From the NCBI RefSeq assembly GCF_012932915.1, contig NZ_VCQU01000010.1, positions 186,001-250,000 on the forward strand: DNA of 64,000 nt. Direction: 5' to 3'. The notes beneath the pieces were generated by a model. That model saw nothing but the letters and a program-made list of their open reading frames with translations, was not told where the DNA came from and made no database searches. This document shows, one piece after another, positions 18,159-26,422 of the stretch (position 1 is the stretch's first letter; every line of letters begins with the position of its first letter). The position numbers were made by a program, and so were the translations under genes. Source of the DNA: Antrihabitans stalactiti (GTDB taxonomy: Bacteria; Actinomycetota; Actinomycetes; Mycobacteriales; Mycobacteriaceae).

Positions 18159-20418
18159 ACCCAAATTTCGCGAAGATGTGCTCGACGTGGACGTCGACCG
18201 TACGTCGGGAGATGACCAGCTTGGCTGCCACGTCCTTGTTCGACATTCCCTGAGCCACCAGGTTCGCGACCTCGCGCTCTCGAGCTGTGAGCACGCTGTC
18301 GACCTGGCGGGGCTCGATCGAGGATGCGCGGCGCTCCCGAAGTGCGAAGGTCACCATGTCTTCCACCATGAGTTGGCCGCCGCGCGCAAACGCGGTGTCG
18401 AAGCGAGCGTTGCCCATCGCCTGGCGAGCCACGCCTTCGAAGTGCTCGCGCCGCGCGAGGAGGTATTTCGCTCCGAACAGCGGGACGCCAACGGTCTGCC
18501 AGACCTGGTCCGATGCGCCGAGGAGCACCGCGGCTCGTTCGCAGTCGCCGCTCGCAGCGGCTGTCCAGGCGAGAGCGTCCAGGATGAAGGCCAAGCCCAG
18601 ACTGTCCTGGGTGAACCGTTTGAGCTGGAGCGCCTCGCGCAAGTTGGCTTCGGCCCGCTCGAGCTCGCCCTGCAGAAGACTCAACACCCCCTTCGCCCAC
18701 ATGGTGTAGGACAACAGCCATCGTTCCCCGGCCTGCTTGCATTGCTCGCACGTCTCCTCGACCATGGCGGCGGCTCTGTCGAGCTCGCCGCAATCCATGT
18801 AGGCCATGGTCAGTGCAGGCCGCAGGCTGTTGGGGTAGTCGGCGGGCACGTCGACGCGCCCATATCGCTCAAGCGCTTCAACCAACAGTGGAATCGCAGC
18901 GCTCGGGTCGGTACCCAGTTCGCGTAGTCCGAGCATGTGGGTTGCGTAAGCCAGGCCCTTTGGGTCGCCCAGTCGGCGCGCAAGATCGTGGACGGCGTCG
19001 GTCAGGGCAGTCGCAGCAGCCTCATCGCCCTGGAAGACAGCGATGTCAGCGGCGGTGCCCAGCGCCCAGACCCGATCTAGACTCGGTTCTTGATCCATTG
19101 CCAAGGCCCGATCAAGCCACAGGCGGCCTTCGGTCATGAAGCCGAGCGCAACCCAGAGAAACCAGGGCAAGCCGACCATACGCAGTCCGACGCGTACCTC
19201 CTCTGGCCGCGCGAGGCAGAACTCGAGCGCCGCGCGCACGTTCGGATGCTCCACACGGAGCAGGGCCGCCCAGTCCTCCTGCGAGGGACCGAACCACTCG
19301 GCGGCAGCCTTTTCGATCAGCCGCCAATACCAATCTCTGTGCGTGCGCTGCACTTTCGCTTCGGAGCCGTACTCTCGTAGGCGGGCCTGGCCGTACTCCC
19401 GGATAGTCTCCAACATGCGGAACCTGACACGCCCGCCATGCTCGCCTCGGATCAGGATCGACTTGTCGGTGAGCCCGGCGACCGTGTCGAGAATGACCTC
19501 TTCGGCAAGAGACTCGTCCGCGCAGACAGCCGCGAGCGCGTCGAAACCGAACCCGCCAGCGAACACTGATGCGCGCGCCCACAAGGTCTGCTCCGCCGGA
19601 GTGCACAGCTCGTAGCTCCAGTCGATGAGTGCCCGAAGCGTCTGATGCCGCTCCGGCAAGTTGCGACTACCTTCCCGGAGCAGTTCGAACCGACTATCCA
19701 GCCGATCCGCAAGCTCCTCTACCGTGAGTACGCGCAACCTGACCGCTGCCAATTCGATCGCCAACGGGATCCCCTCCAGCCGCTGGCAGAGCCTGATGAC
19801 CGCCTGTTCGTTGTCAGGGTTGATCTCGAAGCCGGGAACCACCGCAGCAGCCCGAGCCGCGAACAGGTTGACGGCCGCGAATTGCGTTGCCACACCAGGA
19901 GCGAGACGCACATCTAGATCCGGCACAGGCAGCGTTGGAACCGGGTACACGTGCTCGCCCGCGATCATCAGCGCCTGCCTGCTCGTGGCCAATATTCGCA
20001 GTTTCGGCGCCGCCCGAAGTAGCCGGTCCACCAGGGTCGCGGTTTCCACGAGCATGTGCTCGCAGTTGTCGAGGACCAACAAGGTGTGCCGGGAGCGCAA
20101 ATAGTCGGCGAGGACCGACGCAGCATTCGCCGACTGCTCGCGAATTCCGAGTGCGTCTATCACAGTGTGGGGGAGCAGGTCCGGGTCCTTCAAGGATGCC
20201 AGCTCGACCAGGCAAACCCCATCCGGGAACGCTCGCCGAAGATCATGGGCCACTCGCAGCGCGAGCCTGGTCTTACCGACCCCGCCCACGCCGGTCAGAG
20301 TTACGAGCCGGTCGGCGGAGAGGAGCTGCCGGACCGCGCCTGCCTCGGATCGACGGCCCACGAAGCTCGTCAGATCCGCGGGCAGGTTGTCCGACTGCTT
20401 GGCCGACCGTGACGTCAT
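18091..20418 (-). CDS. ATPase-LuxR transcriptional regulator (copy B)
   Basis: A 775-residue paralog of the regulator at 13347-15701, colinear over its whole length. It has TSFVGRR, Walker A GVGGVGKTRLALRVA, Walker B LLVLDNCEHML, the conserved IPLAIELAAVRLRVL segment, a TPR-like middle, and a LuxR HTH starting LTAREREVANLVAQGMSNKD near residue 712. It is divergent from the AraC gene at 20578, with 159 bp between the two starts. Presumably it controls that gene and/or the acetoacetyl-CoA-synthetase/MBL unit beyond it. Ligand unknown. Confidence 0.91.
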   Translation of the reverse strand: MTSRSAKQSDNLPADLTSFVGRRSEAGAVRQLLSADRLVTLTGVGGVGKTRLALRVAHDLRRAFPDGVCLVELASLKDPDLLPHTVIDALGIREQSANAASVLADYLRSRHTLLVLDNCEHMLVETATLVDRLLRAAPKLRILATSRQALMIAGEHVYPVPTLPVPDLDVRLAPGVATQFAAVNLFAARAAAVVPGFEINPDNEQAVIRLCQRLEGIPLAIELAAVRLRVLTVEELADRLDSRFELLREGSRNLPERHQTLRALIDWSYELCTPAEQTLWARASVFAGGFGFDALAAVCADESLAEEVILDTVAGLTDKSILIRGEHGGRVRFRMLETIREYGQARLREYGSEAKVQRTHRDWYWRLIEKAAAEWFGPSQEDWAALLRVEHPNVRAALEFCLARPEEVRVGLRMVGLPWFLWVALGFMTEGRLWLDRALAMDQEPSLDRVWALGTAADIAVFQGDEAAATALTDAVHDLARRLGDPKGLAYATHMLGLRELGTDPSAAIPLLVEALERYGRVDVPADYPNSLRPALTMAYMDCGELDRAAAMVEETCEQCKQAGERWLLSYTMWAKGVLSLLQGELERAEANLREALQLKRFTQDSLGLAFILDALAWTAAASGDCERAAVLLGASDQVWQTVGVPLFGAKYLLARREHFEGVARQAMGNARFDTAFARGGQLMVEDMVTFALRERRASSIEPRQVDSVLTAREREVANLVAQGMSNKDVAAKLVISRRTVDVHVEHIFAKFGFNSRTQIATWVAQQRALESQDR

Positions 20419-20472
20419 TGTGCAGCCACCCTAGCCCTCGCGCCCTCGACGGGGGAATGGGTCGGCGTGGAA

Positions 20473-20495
20473 CCCGAATAGGTAATGAGATACGT
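20473..20495 (+). promoter_or_regulatory. Conserved 23-bp motif upstream of AraC gene B
   Basis: CCCGAATAGGTA followed by ATGAGATACGT matches 17 of 23 bases of the block at 15746-15768. It lies in the divergent region between the LuxR and AraC genes, about 85 bp before the AraC start. Candidate shared operator or promoter for the duplicated regulator pair. Confidence 0.4.
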
Positions 20496-20577
20496 GATTC
20501 ACACAATGCCCCCGATGGCGGTCCACAAGCAGGCTGTACAGGCACACCAACGTAGTCGACTGCTCAGGGAGGCCCCG

Positions 20578-21465
20578 ATGACCGTGACCGCAGCCACCGA
20601 AATCGATGTTCTCGACTTCGTGGCGGCCGGGTCCGAGGACCGCTGGGAGACTGCGGTCCGCAGTGGCTCGGGGCCCACGACGGTGCCACACGGCACGAGG
20701 CGGGGCAATGCCATCCGCTTGCATGCGCGCGAGATCGGCGACCTCCAACTGGCGGACTGGGACTGCCCACCCCTGCACAACGTGCTGTCGCTCGGCAACG
20801 CTCGTGACGCCGAGCGCGAGGTCGTCGTGGTCGTCGCAGGTGAACGGCGCGAGGAGCGGCCTTCTTTCGGCGTCCCGGTACAGAAGCGGGTCAGGAAAAT
20901 AACACTGACCCTGCCGCGCGCCGCGCTTCTGGCAGCTGGCTGCGACGCGAACGTTCCTGGCTGCCTCATGCTCGAGCAGGACCGGCCGCTGGTCGGCGTC
21001 TTGTTTACGGTCCTCGACCAGGTCTCGAGCGGGCTACCAGCAATGCATCCCTCGGAGATCGAGGCGACCCGCCGGGCGCTGGTCGCACTGACTGCCGGCA
21101 TCATCCGCGCAGAGACCGGTTCAGTCACCAGTCGATCGGCTTTGGCTGCTTTGCGCGCACAGATTGACAACTGGATCACTCGAAATCTTCGTAGCGGTCC
21201 GATCCATATCGAGGATCTCGCTGCAACCCACAACGTTTCGACACGAACCATTCACCGGGCCTTCTCGCTGACTGGGGACACCATGAGCGCGGTAGTGCGT
21301 GCACGGCGTATGGCCGCGGTGCGCGAGGAGCTAGTGAACTCCAACATGACGATCGCGACCATCGCCAACCGATGGTGCTATTACGACGCCAGCCATCTTC
21401 GCCGGGAGTTCCACCGCTGCTACGGCGTCTCACCGAGCGAGTACCGGGAAAGCCACGGCTGCTGA
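20578..21465 (+). CDS. AraC family transcriptional regulator (copy B)
   Basis: A 295-residue AraC regulator, paralog of 15869-16927. It shares the LADWDCPP-type N-terminal segment and the C-terminal double HTH: HIEDLAATHNVSTRTIHRAF, MTIATIANRWCYYDASHLRREF and YGVSPSEYRES. ATG 20578 has AGGGAGG 5 bases upstream; a longer frame from 20485 lacks such a site. It lies 40 bp before the acetoacetyl-CoA-synthetase-like gene on the same strand, which is therefore a plausible target. Confidence 0.88.
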   Translation: MTVTAATEIDVLDFVAAGSEDRWETAVRSGSGPTTVPHGTRRGNAIRLHAREIGDLQLADWDCPPLHNVLSLGNARDAEREVVVVVAGERREERPSFGVPVQKRVRKITLTLPRAALLAAGCDANVPGCLMLEQDRPLVGVLFTVLDQVSSGLPAMHPSEIEATRRALVALTAGIIRAETGSVTSRSALAALRAQIDNWITRNLRSGPIHIEDLAATHNVSTRTIHRAFSLTGDTMSAVVRARRMAAVREELVNSNMTIATIANRWCYYDASHLRREFHRCYGVSPSEYRESHGC

Positions 21466-21505
21466 TGACCGTTCCGACCAGCAACGCGTGAAGAAGGGTG
21501 CAGAT

Positions 21506-24484
21506 ATGGATATCGGAATGGACGCGACTTTGGAGTTGAGTTCGATCGGACCTGGGGACGTCGCTTGGTCGCCGTCGGCAGAACGGATCGCCAGCGCCCG
21601 GATCAGCGACTTCATCGACTGGCTTCAAGCCACTGGCCGCTTCGAAGCGACCTCCTACCAGGCCTTGTGGGACTGGTCGGTGACCAGTTCGGAGGAATTC
21701 TGGGCGTCGTTGAAGGAATACTTCGGGGTCCGCATGACCGGCGTCGGCCCGGTGCTGGCAACACGGGAGATGCCCTTTGCCGAATGGTTTCCCGGCAGGC
21801 GGCTCAATTATGTGGACACAGTGCTCAGCCACGCCCAGTCGTCGCGCCCGGCGATCATCGACGATTCCGAACCGGGGGGTCCTGGGCCGCGGACGATTTC
21901 CTGGACCGAACTCGCCCGCCAGGTGTCCGCGCTGTCGAGCTGGCTGCGCGACCGGGGCGTCGGTGAGGGCGACTGTGTGGTCGGCTACCTCCCCAACGTT
22001 GCCGAGGCGGTAATCGCCTTCCTCGCCACCGCGAGCGTCGGAGCGACCTGGTCGTGCTGCGGACAGGACTATCAACCCGAAGCCGTGATCGACCGCCTCG
22101 GACAGCTGGGACCAGTGGTTCTCGTTATGGCCGACGGCTACCGCTTCGGCGGGCGTGAGGTCGACCGGCTCGCGGCGCTGCCAGCGCTCCAGGCTGGGAT
22201 GCCGACGCTGCGGGAGGTGCTTGTGGTCGGTCGACTTCACGCTGGTACGAGCCTTCCCGCAGGCACCACGCCGTGGGTGGATGCAGTCAGTGGGGATGGG
22301 GTCGCAATGACTCCCGCGCACGTGCGTTTCGACCACCCACTCTGGGTCCTGTTCTCCTCGGGTACGACCGGGAAGCCGAAGGGGTTTGTTCACGGACACG
22401 GCGGAATCGTGCTCGAGCACCTGAAAGCATTGGCTCTTCATCTCGACCTAGGGCCGTCGGATACGTACCTGTGGTACACCTCGCCGAGCTGGATGGTCTG
22501 GAATTCCCTCGTGAGCGGACTGCTCGTCGGCGCCACGATCGTTTGCTATGACGGAAGCCCGTCGCACCCGACCGACGACGCGCTGTGGGCTCTCGCAGCC
22601 CGGCACGAGGTCACCGTCCTGGGTACTAGCCCGGCCTACCTCCAGGCCTGTGCCCGAGCAGGCCGATCGCCCGGCGCCGACCACGATCTGCATCGGCTCA
22701 GAGTCATCGGGGCCACCGGCTCGGTTGTGCCTCCGGAGCAGCACTCCTGGGTCGCCGATCACGTCGGACGCGACGTGCCGCTCGCGTCGGTGACAGGGGG
22801 CACCGATGTCGCCAGCGGATTCGCGGGCTTCGTGCCGATCCTGCCGGTGCGGGCCGGGGAGATCACATCCGCGTACCTGGGCGTGGCCCTTGACTCCTGG
22901 GGCGCCGACGGCCGAAGCCTCCGTGACACAGTGGGGGAGCTGGTGGTCACCCAGCCGATGCCGTCCATGCCGACCCGATTCTGGGACGACGGCGACGGGG
23001 TCCGGTACCGCGAGGCCTATTTCGAGAGTTACCCCGGCGTTTGGCGGCACGGTGACTGGATCACCATCACTGAACGGAACACCGTGATCGTCCACGGACG
23101 CTCTGATTCCACGCTGAACCGTAACGGTGTCCGATTCGGAACCGCCGACATCTATCGCGTCGTCGAGGAACTCCCAGAGGTGGAGGAAGCCCTCGTCATC
23201 GGCGCGGAGCAGGAGAACGGTGAGTACTGGATGCCGCTGTTCGTCGCGCTGTCCGATCACGCCGATCTCGATGACGCGCTCCGCGAACGCATTTTGCGGC
23301 GGATCCGCGAGGCGGTCTCGTCCCGAGTCGTGCCGGACGACGTGATCGTCGTCAGGGCGATCCCGCACACCCGAACTGGCAAGAAGCTCGAAGTCCCGGT
23401 CAAGCGAATCCTGCAAGGGAACGACGTCGCCGCGGTCGCCGAAGCACGGTCGATCGACGACCCGTCCCTGCTGGAGACCTTTGCCCGATACGCAGCCACT
23501 CGTGCTGCCGCCCCACCCGCATGCCCAAGACCGAAACACCCAACCTGGAGGTACATCATGAATACCGATATCCGCCCGCCGGCAACTGCCGCCTCGCCGA
23601 TCCGAGCGACCGTGTACGTCGGTCGCTGGCCCGAGATCCCCGCAGGCGACTTTCCTGAGATTCCCCGCGGCAAGTTCTCACCTACCACCGCGACACTCGT
23701 CAGCGGTCCGACCGAAGCTGTGCTCATCGACGCCCAGTACTTGAAGGATGACGTCCGGGACCTGGGGGACCTGATCGAGCGCACGGGGAAGCGACTCACG
23801 ACGATCTACGTGACGCACGCCCACGCCGATCACTACCTGGGAATCGGTCCTCTGATGGAGCGGTTTCCGGACGCGAAGTGCGTTGCGCTGCCCCACGTGG
23901 TCGAAGCCATGAAGGAATCCATGGAAATGCAGCGACAGCAGTGGGGGATGCTGTTCGGCGACGCCTGCGTCGTCAGTGATTCGCTCCCTGACCCGATCGA
24001 CGACACAACGCTCTACGTCGACGGCTCGCCCCTCAACATCGTCGAGGTGAAGCAGGCCGACATCCATCCCACGACGATCGTGCACATCCCACAGATCGAT
24101 GTCGTCGTTGCCGGTGACTCGATCTACAACGAGATCCACCCGATGCTCGGTCTGTCGACGCCAGAGGAATGGCAAGACTGGCTCGAGACTGTGGACCTGG
24201 TGGAGAAGCTGGCACCTAAGGTGATCGTCGCCGGCCACCGCCGGCCCGACGGCGACGACCACGCCGTCGAGTCCATGATCGCCGAAACACGTGCCTACAT
24301 CCATGATTTCGCGGCCGCCTACGAGGTTGCAAACGATGCTGAGGACCTGGTGCGCATCATGTCGGCGAAGTACCCGGGGCATGGAAACCTCTGGACCTTG
24401 CAATTCTCGGCCATGAGCGCGATCCAACTACGAGACGCAGGTACTACCGCGGCGGACGTTCTGCCGCAAGGCTCGAGCGCGTAG
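21506..24484 (+). CDS. Acetoacetyl-CoA-synthetase-like enzyme, reading in frame into an MBL-fold domain
   Basis: A single open frame of 992 residues. Residues 1 to about 665 are an AMP-forming synthetase of the acetoacetate-CoA ligase type: FSSGTTGKPKGFVHGHGG, YTSPSWMVWNSLVSGLL, STLNRNGVRFGTADIYR and the C-terminal HTRTGKKLEVPVKRIL. Known members convert acetoacetate, ATP and CoA to acetoacetyl-CoA. The family normally ends soon after this, but here no stop intervenes and the frame enters the MBL protein starting at 23558. ATG 21506 has AAGAAGGG 7 bases upstream; a GTG at 21488 is also in frame. It may make one fused protein, or two products through internal initiation. Confidence 0.82.
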   Translation: MDIGMDATLELSSIGPGDVAWSPSAERIASARISDFIDWLQATGRFEATSYQALWDWSVTSSEEFWASLKEYFGVRMTGVGPVLATREMPFAEWFPGRRLNYVDTVLSHAQSSRPAIIDDSEPGGPGPRTISWTELARQVSALSSWLRDRGVGEGDCVVGYLPNVAEAVIAFLATASVGATWSCCGQDYQPEAVIDRLGQLGPVVLVMADGYRFGGREVDRLAALPALQAGMPTLREVLVVGRLHAGTSLPAGTTPWVDAVSGDGVAMTPAHVRFDHPLWVLFSSGTTGKPKGFVHGHGGIVLEHLKALALHLDLGPSDTYLWYTSPSWMVWNSLVSGLLVGATIVCYDGSPSHPTDDALWALAARHEVTVLGTSPAYLQACARAGRSPGADHDLHRLRVIGATGSVVPPEQHSWVADHVGRDVPLASVTGGTDVASGFAGFVPILPVRAGEITSAYLGVALDSWGADGRSLRDTVGELVVTQPMPSMPTRFWDDGDGVRYREAYFESYPGVWRHGDWITITERNTVIVHGRSDSTLNRNGVRFGTADIYRVVEELPEVEEALVIGAEQENGEYWMPLFVALSDHADLDDALRERILRRIREAVSSRVVPDDVIVVRAIPHTRTGKKLEVPVKRILQGNDVAAVAEARSIDDPSLLETFARYAATRAAAPPACPRPKHPTWRYIMNTDIRPPATAASPIRATVYVGRWPEIPAGDFPEIPRGKFSPTTATLVSGPTEAVLIDAQYLKDDVRDLGDLIERTGKRLTTIYVTHAHADHYLGIGPLMERFPDAKCVALPHVVEAMKESMEMQRQQWGMLFGDACVVSDSLPDPIDDTTLYVDGSPLNIVEVKQADIHPTTIVHIPQIDVVVAGDSIYNEIHPMLGLSTPEEWQDWLETVDLVEKLAPKVIVAGHRRPDGDDHAVESMIAETRAYIHDFAAAYEVANDAEDLVRIMSAKYPGHGNLWTLQFSAMSAIQLRDAGTTAADVLPQGSSA
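23558..24484 (+). CDS. Metallo-beta-lactamase-fold hydrolase (internal start in the fused frame)
   Basis: A 308-residue MBL-fold protein. The metal motif HAHADHYLG, the later GDSIYNEIH and the C-terminal AGHRRP provide the usual His/Asp ligands. ATG 23558 has TGGAGG 9 bases upstream, good enough for independent initiation although the synthetase frame reads straight through. The enzyme may hydrolyse a thioester, lactone or similar bond; the substrate is unknown. A decayed homolog lies at 29091-29670. Evidence for the fold is strong; whether it exists as a free protein is open. Confidence 0.8.
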   Translation: MNTDIRPPATAASPIRATVYVGRWPEIPAGDFPEIPRGKFSPTTATLVSGPTEAVLIDAQYLKDDVRDLGDLIERTGKRLTTIYVTHAHADHYLGIGPLMERFPDAKCVALPHVVEAMKESMEMQRQQWGMLFGDACVVSDSLPDPIDDTTLYVDGSPLNIVEVKQADIHPTTIVHIPQIDVVVAGDSIYNEIHPMLGLSTPEEWQDWLETVDLVEKLAPKVIVAGHRRPDGDDHAVESMIAETRAYIHDFAAAYEVANDAEDLVRIMSAKYPGHGNLWTLQFSAMSAIQLRDAGTTAADVLPQGSSA

Positions 24485-24562
24485 CGGACAAGTGGAAGTA
24501 GCCGGCCCAGGACCGATTTCGATCACCAGTGGCGAGATCGGTAGGGACTGACCCCGCAAGCT

Positions 24563-24599
24563 CGGTTCACCCCGGATGACTGTCCTCCGGGGTGAACCG
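24563..24599. repeat. 13-bp stem hairpin, copy 2
   Basis: Same perfect 13-bp stem as at 17750-17786 (CGGTTCACCCCGG at 24563-24575, complement at 24587-24599), again with an 11-base loop of different sequence. It sits 78 bp after the MBL stop and immediately before a 5'-truncated nitronate monooxygenase gene. Confidence 0.75.
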
Positions 24600-24624
24600 C
24601 AATCAGAGTCCCCCACTGTTGGCG

Positions 24625-25307
24625 GCCGGAGTAGGCGCTCGAGCCCTGAGCCGCATCTACCGGACTTTCATGGGGCCGGGGTGAAAGTAATCCATAAGGC
24701 GACATCTGTGCGGCACGCACTTTCGGCGGAGCGTAAGGGTGTCGACGCGATCAGCATCGATGGCTTCGAGTGTGCTGGCCATCCGGGCGAGGATGACGTG
24801 CCCGGACTGGTCCTCATTCCAGCGGCGGTGCGCGCACTCTCGGTCCCCGTCATTGCCAGCGGCGGCATCGCCACAGGTGAAGGACTCGCCGCCGCATTGG
24901 CCCTTGGTGCCGATGCCGTCAACATGGGGACCCGTTTCATGGCGACCACTGAAGCTCCGATTCATCCGAACGTGAAGGCGCAGATCGTGGCGAATACGGA
25001 GCGGGACACGGTCGTGGTGTTTCGTCAGTTCAAGAACAGCGCGCGAGTGGCGAAGAACTCCGTATCTGAGCGAGTCGCGGAAATCGGCAGCCGTCCTGGC
25101 GCAACCTTCGCCGATGTCGCAGCACTCGCATCAGGTGTCCGTGGCAGGGCCAAGGTGTTGGACCAGGGTGACATGGAGGACGGCATGTGGTGGGCAGGCC
25201 AGACGCAAGGGCTCATTCACGAAGTCGACCCGGTGGATGACGTCGTTGGGAAGATCATCGCCGATGCTCGACGGGCTGTCGCCCGTGTGTCGGGCCTCGT
25301 CGGGTGA
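24625..25307 (+). pseudogene. 5'-truncated nitronate monooxygenase
   Basis: The frame encodes the C-terminal two thirds of a nitronate monooxygenase/2-nitropropane-dioxygenase-type TIM barrel: SPEPHLPDFHGAGVKVIHK, DAISIDGFECAGHPGEDD, VIASGGIATGEGLAAALALG and NMGTRFMATTEA. The first 110 or so residues, including the N-terminal FMN-binding strand, are missing. Homology begins about 25 bp after the 24563 hairpin. ATG 24576 upstream is within the hairpin loop and adds unrelated residues. With part of the barrel gone it should not fold as an active enzyme. The following SDR remnant starts 14 bp later, as in an old operon. Confidence 0.8.
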
Positions 25308-25320
25308 CGGGGAGCCGGGC

Positions 25321-25935
25321 GTGAAGCTATCGGGCAAAGTCGCGATCGTGACCGGTGGCGGCGGAGGTATCGGGGCAGCCCTTGCTGCCGGACTCGCGCA
25401 GCAGGGCGCTCACGTCGTGGTCGCGGATCTCGATCCCGTGCGCACTGGCCAGGTCGCTGCCGCGGTGGGCGGAATCGCGGTGGCCGGGGATGCGTCCCGG
25501 GTCGAGGTGCTGAAAGAGATCATCGCTACCGCCGAGACCAACTTCGGTCCAGTGGACCTGTTCTTCGCCAACGCCGGACACCCGAATTGCCGCCGGGCCG
25601 TACTCAATCACCAAGCACGCTGCCGTCGGCTTCAGCGAGTGGCTGTCGGTCACCTACGGAGACCAGGGGGTCCGGGTGAGCTGCATCTGCCCGATGGGGG
25701 TCAACACCGCCATCCACCACAACGCGCTCGCCGCAGACGACGAGGCGTCGCAGCTCGGGGCGAACGTCGTGGCCAAGGCCGCCAGGGTGCTGGAGCCCCA
25801 GAACGTCGCCGCCATCACTCTGGCGGCGATCGAGGAGGAGACCTTCTTGGTCCTCCCGCATCCCGAGGTGCTCGAGTACTACCGGCGCAAGGGATCTGAC
25901 TACGACCGTTGGCTCGCCGGGATGCGGCTCTGCGC
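25321..25935 (+). pseudogene. SDR gene with internal deletion and frameshift
   Basis: From GTG 25321 (GGGGAG 7 bases upstream) the frame gives KLSGKVAIVTGGGGGIGAAL and continues to DLFFANAGHP. It then changes frame: the next recognisable piece, YSITKHAAVGFSEWLSVTYG, holds the YxxxK motif and is in another frame, continuing as VRVSCICPMGVNT to YDRWLAGM. About 55-65 codons between the NAG and YxxxK motifs are missing. The gene cannot give a normal SDR. It belongs to the same decayed block as the truncated monooxygenase. Confidence 0.78.
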
Positions 25936-26199
25936 GGTGAGATCTTCGGCGATGGCGACAGGGCAGGCCGGATCCAGGTCGCCAATGCAGATATTTCGTT
26001 GTGTGGCAATGATATTCAGGGGATGAACGCCGCAGGGACATTCGAGGGAACCGCCAACGCAGACATTGGTCAGTGCCGTAACGCCTCACCATCTAACTAT
26101 TTGTCGGTGCGTGCAGGGTTCGCCGCATCCGAGGTGCAGTTGTCGGGTCCGTTCAGTGTGCGACCTCGACGTCCGGGTCGCAGGTGGTCGTACAGAGAT

Positions 26200-26300
26200 C
26201 TCGTCGACTTCAACCGGGGTTCGACCGCAGCCATTCGGGCCGACCAGTAGCCACCAAAACTGAACTCGATCGTGCCGATGCGGTCGGCGTCGATGTGCCG
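26200..26300 (-). pseudogene. Fragment of an alpha/beta hydrolase (FrsA-like)
   Basis: On the minus strand, one frame from about 26300 reads HIDADRIGTIEFSFGGYW, then SARMAAVEPRLK. This looks like the nucleophile elbow (G/FxSxGG) of a FrsA/DUF1100-type esterase. No start or remaining domain is present. Only a short match, so weak. Confidence 0.3.
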
Positions 26301-26305
26301 GTGGG

Positions 26306-26374
26306 AATTACGTGACGGCAGGTGAGGAAATTACGTGACGGACAACCCCTGAAAGCTGAGGAATTACCTGACTG
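26306..26374. repeat. Three short direct repeats (iteron-like)
   Basis: AATTACGTGACGG occurs at 26306-26318 and 26329-26341 (23-bp period). A degenerate third copy (AATTACCTGACTG) is at 26362-26374. They lie 160-230 bp before the hydrolase gene at 26534. They may be regulator sites or the end of a lost insertion sequence. Between 26027 and 26533 I see no complete gene. Confidence 0.5.
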
Positions 26375-26422
26375 CTGACAGGTTGCGCATCCCATGGACG
26401 CTTTTTCGTCGCCGGGGGAACT

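Noticed and set aside
23558-24484. Beta-lactamase (antibiotic resistance)
   Set aside because: Only the general MBL metal motif is present; the sequence type and partner gene do not suggest a lactamase, and no signal peptide is seen.
26306-26341. CRISPR array
   Set aside because: Only two exact 13-bp repeats with 10-bp gaps; no array structure or cas genes.
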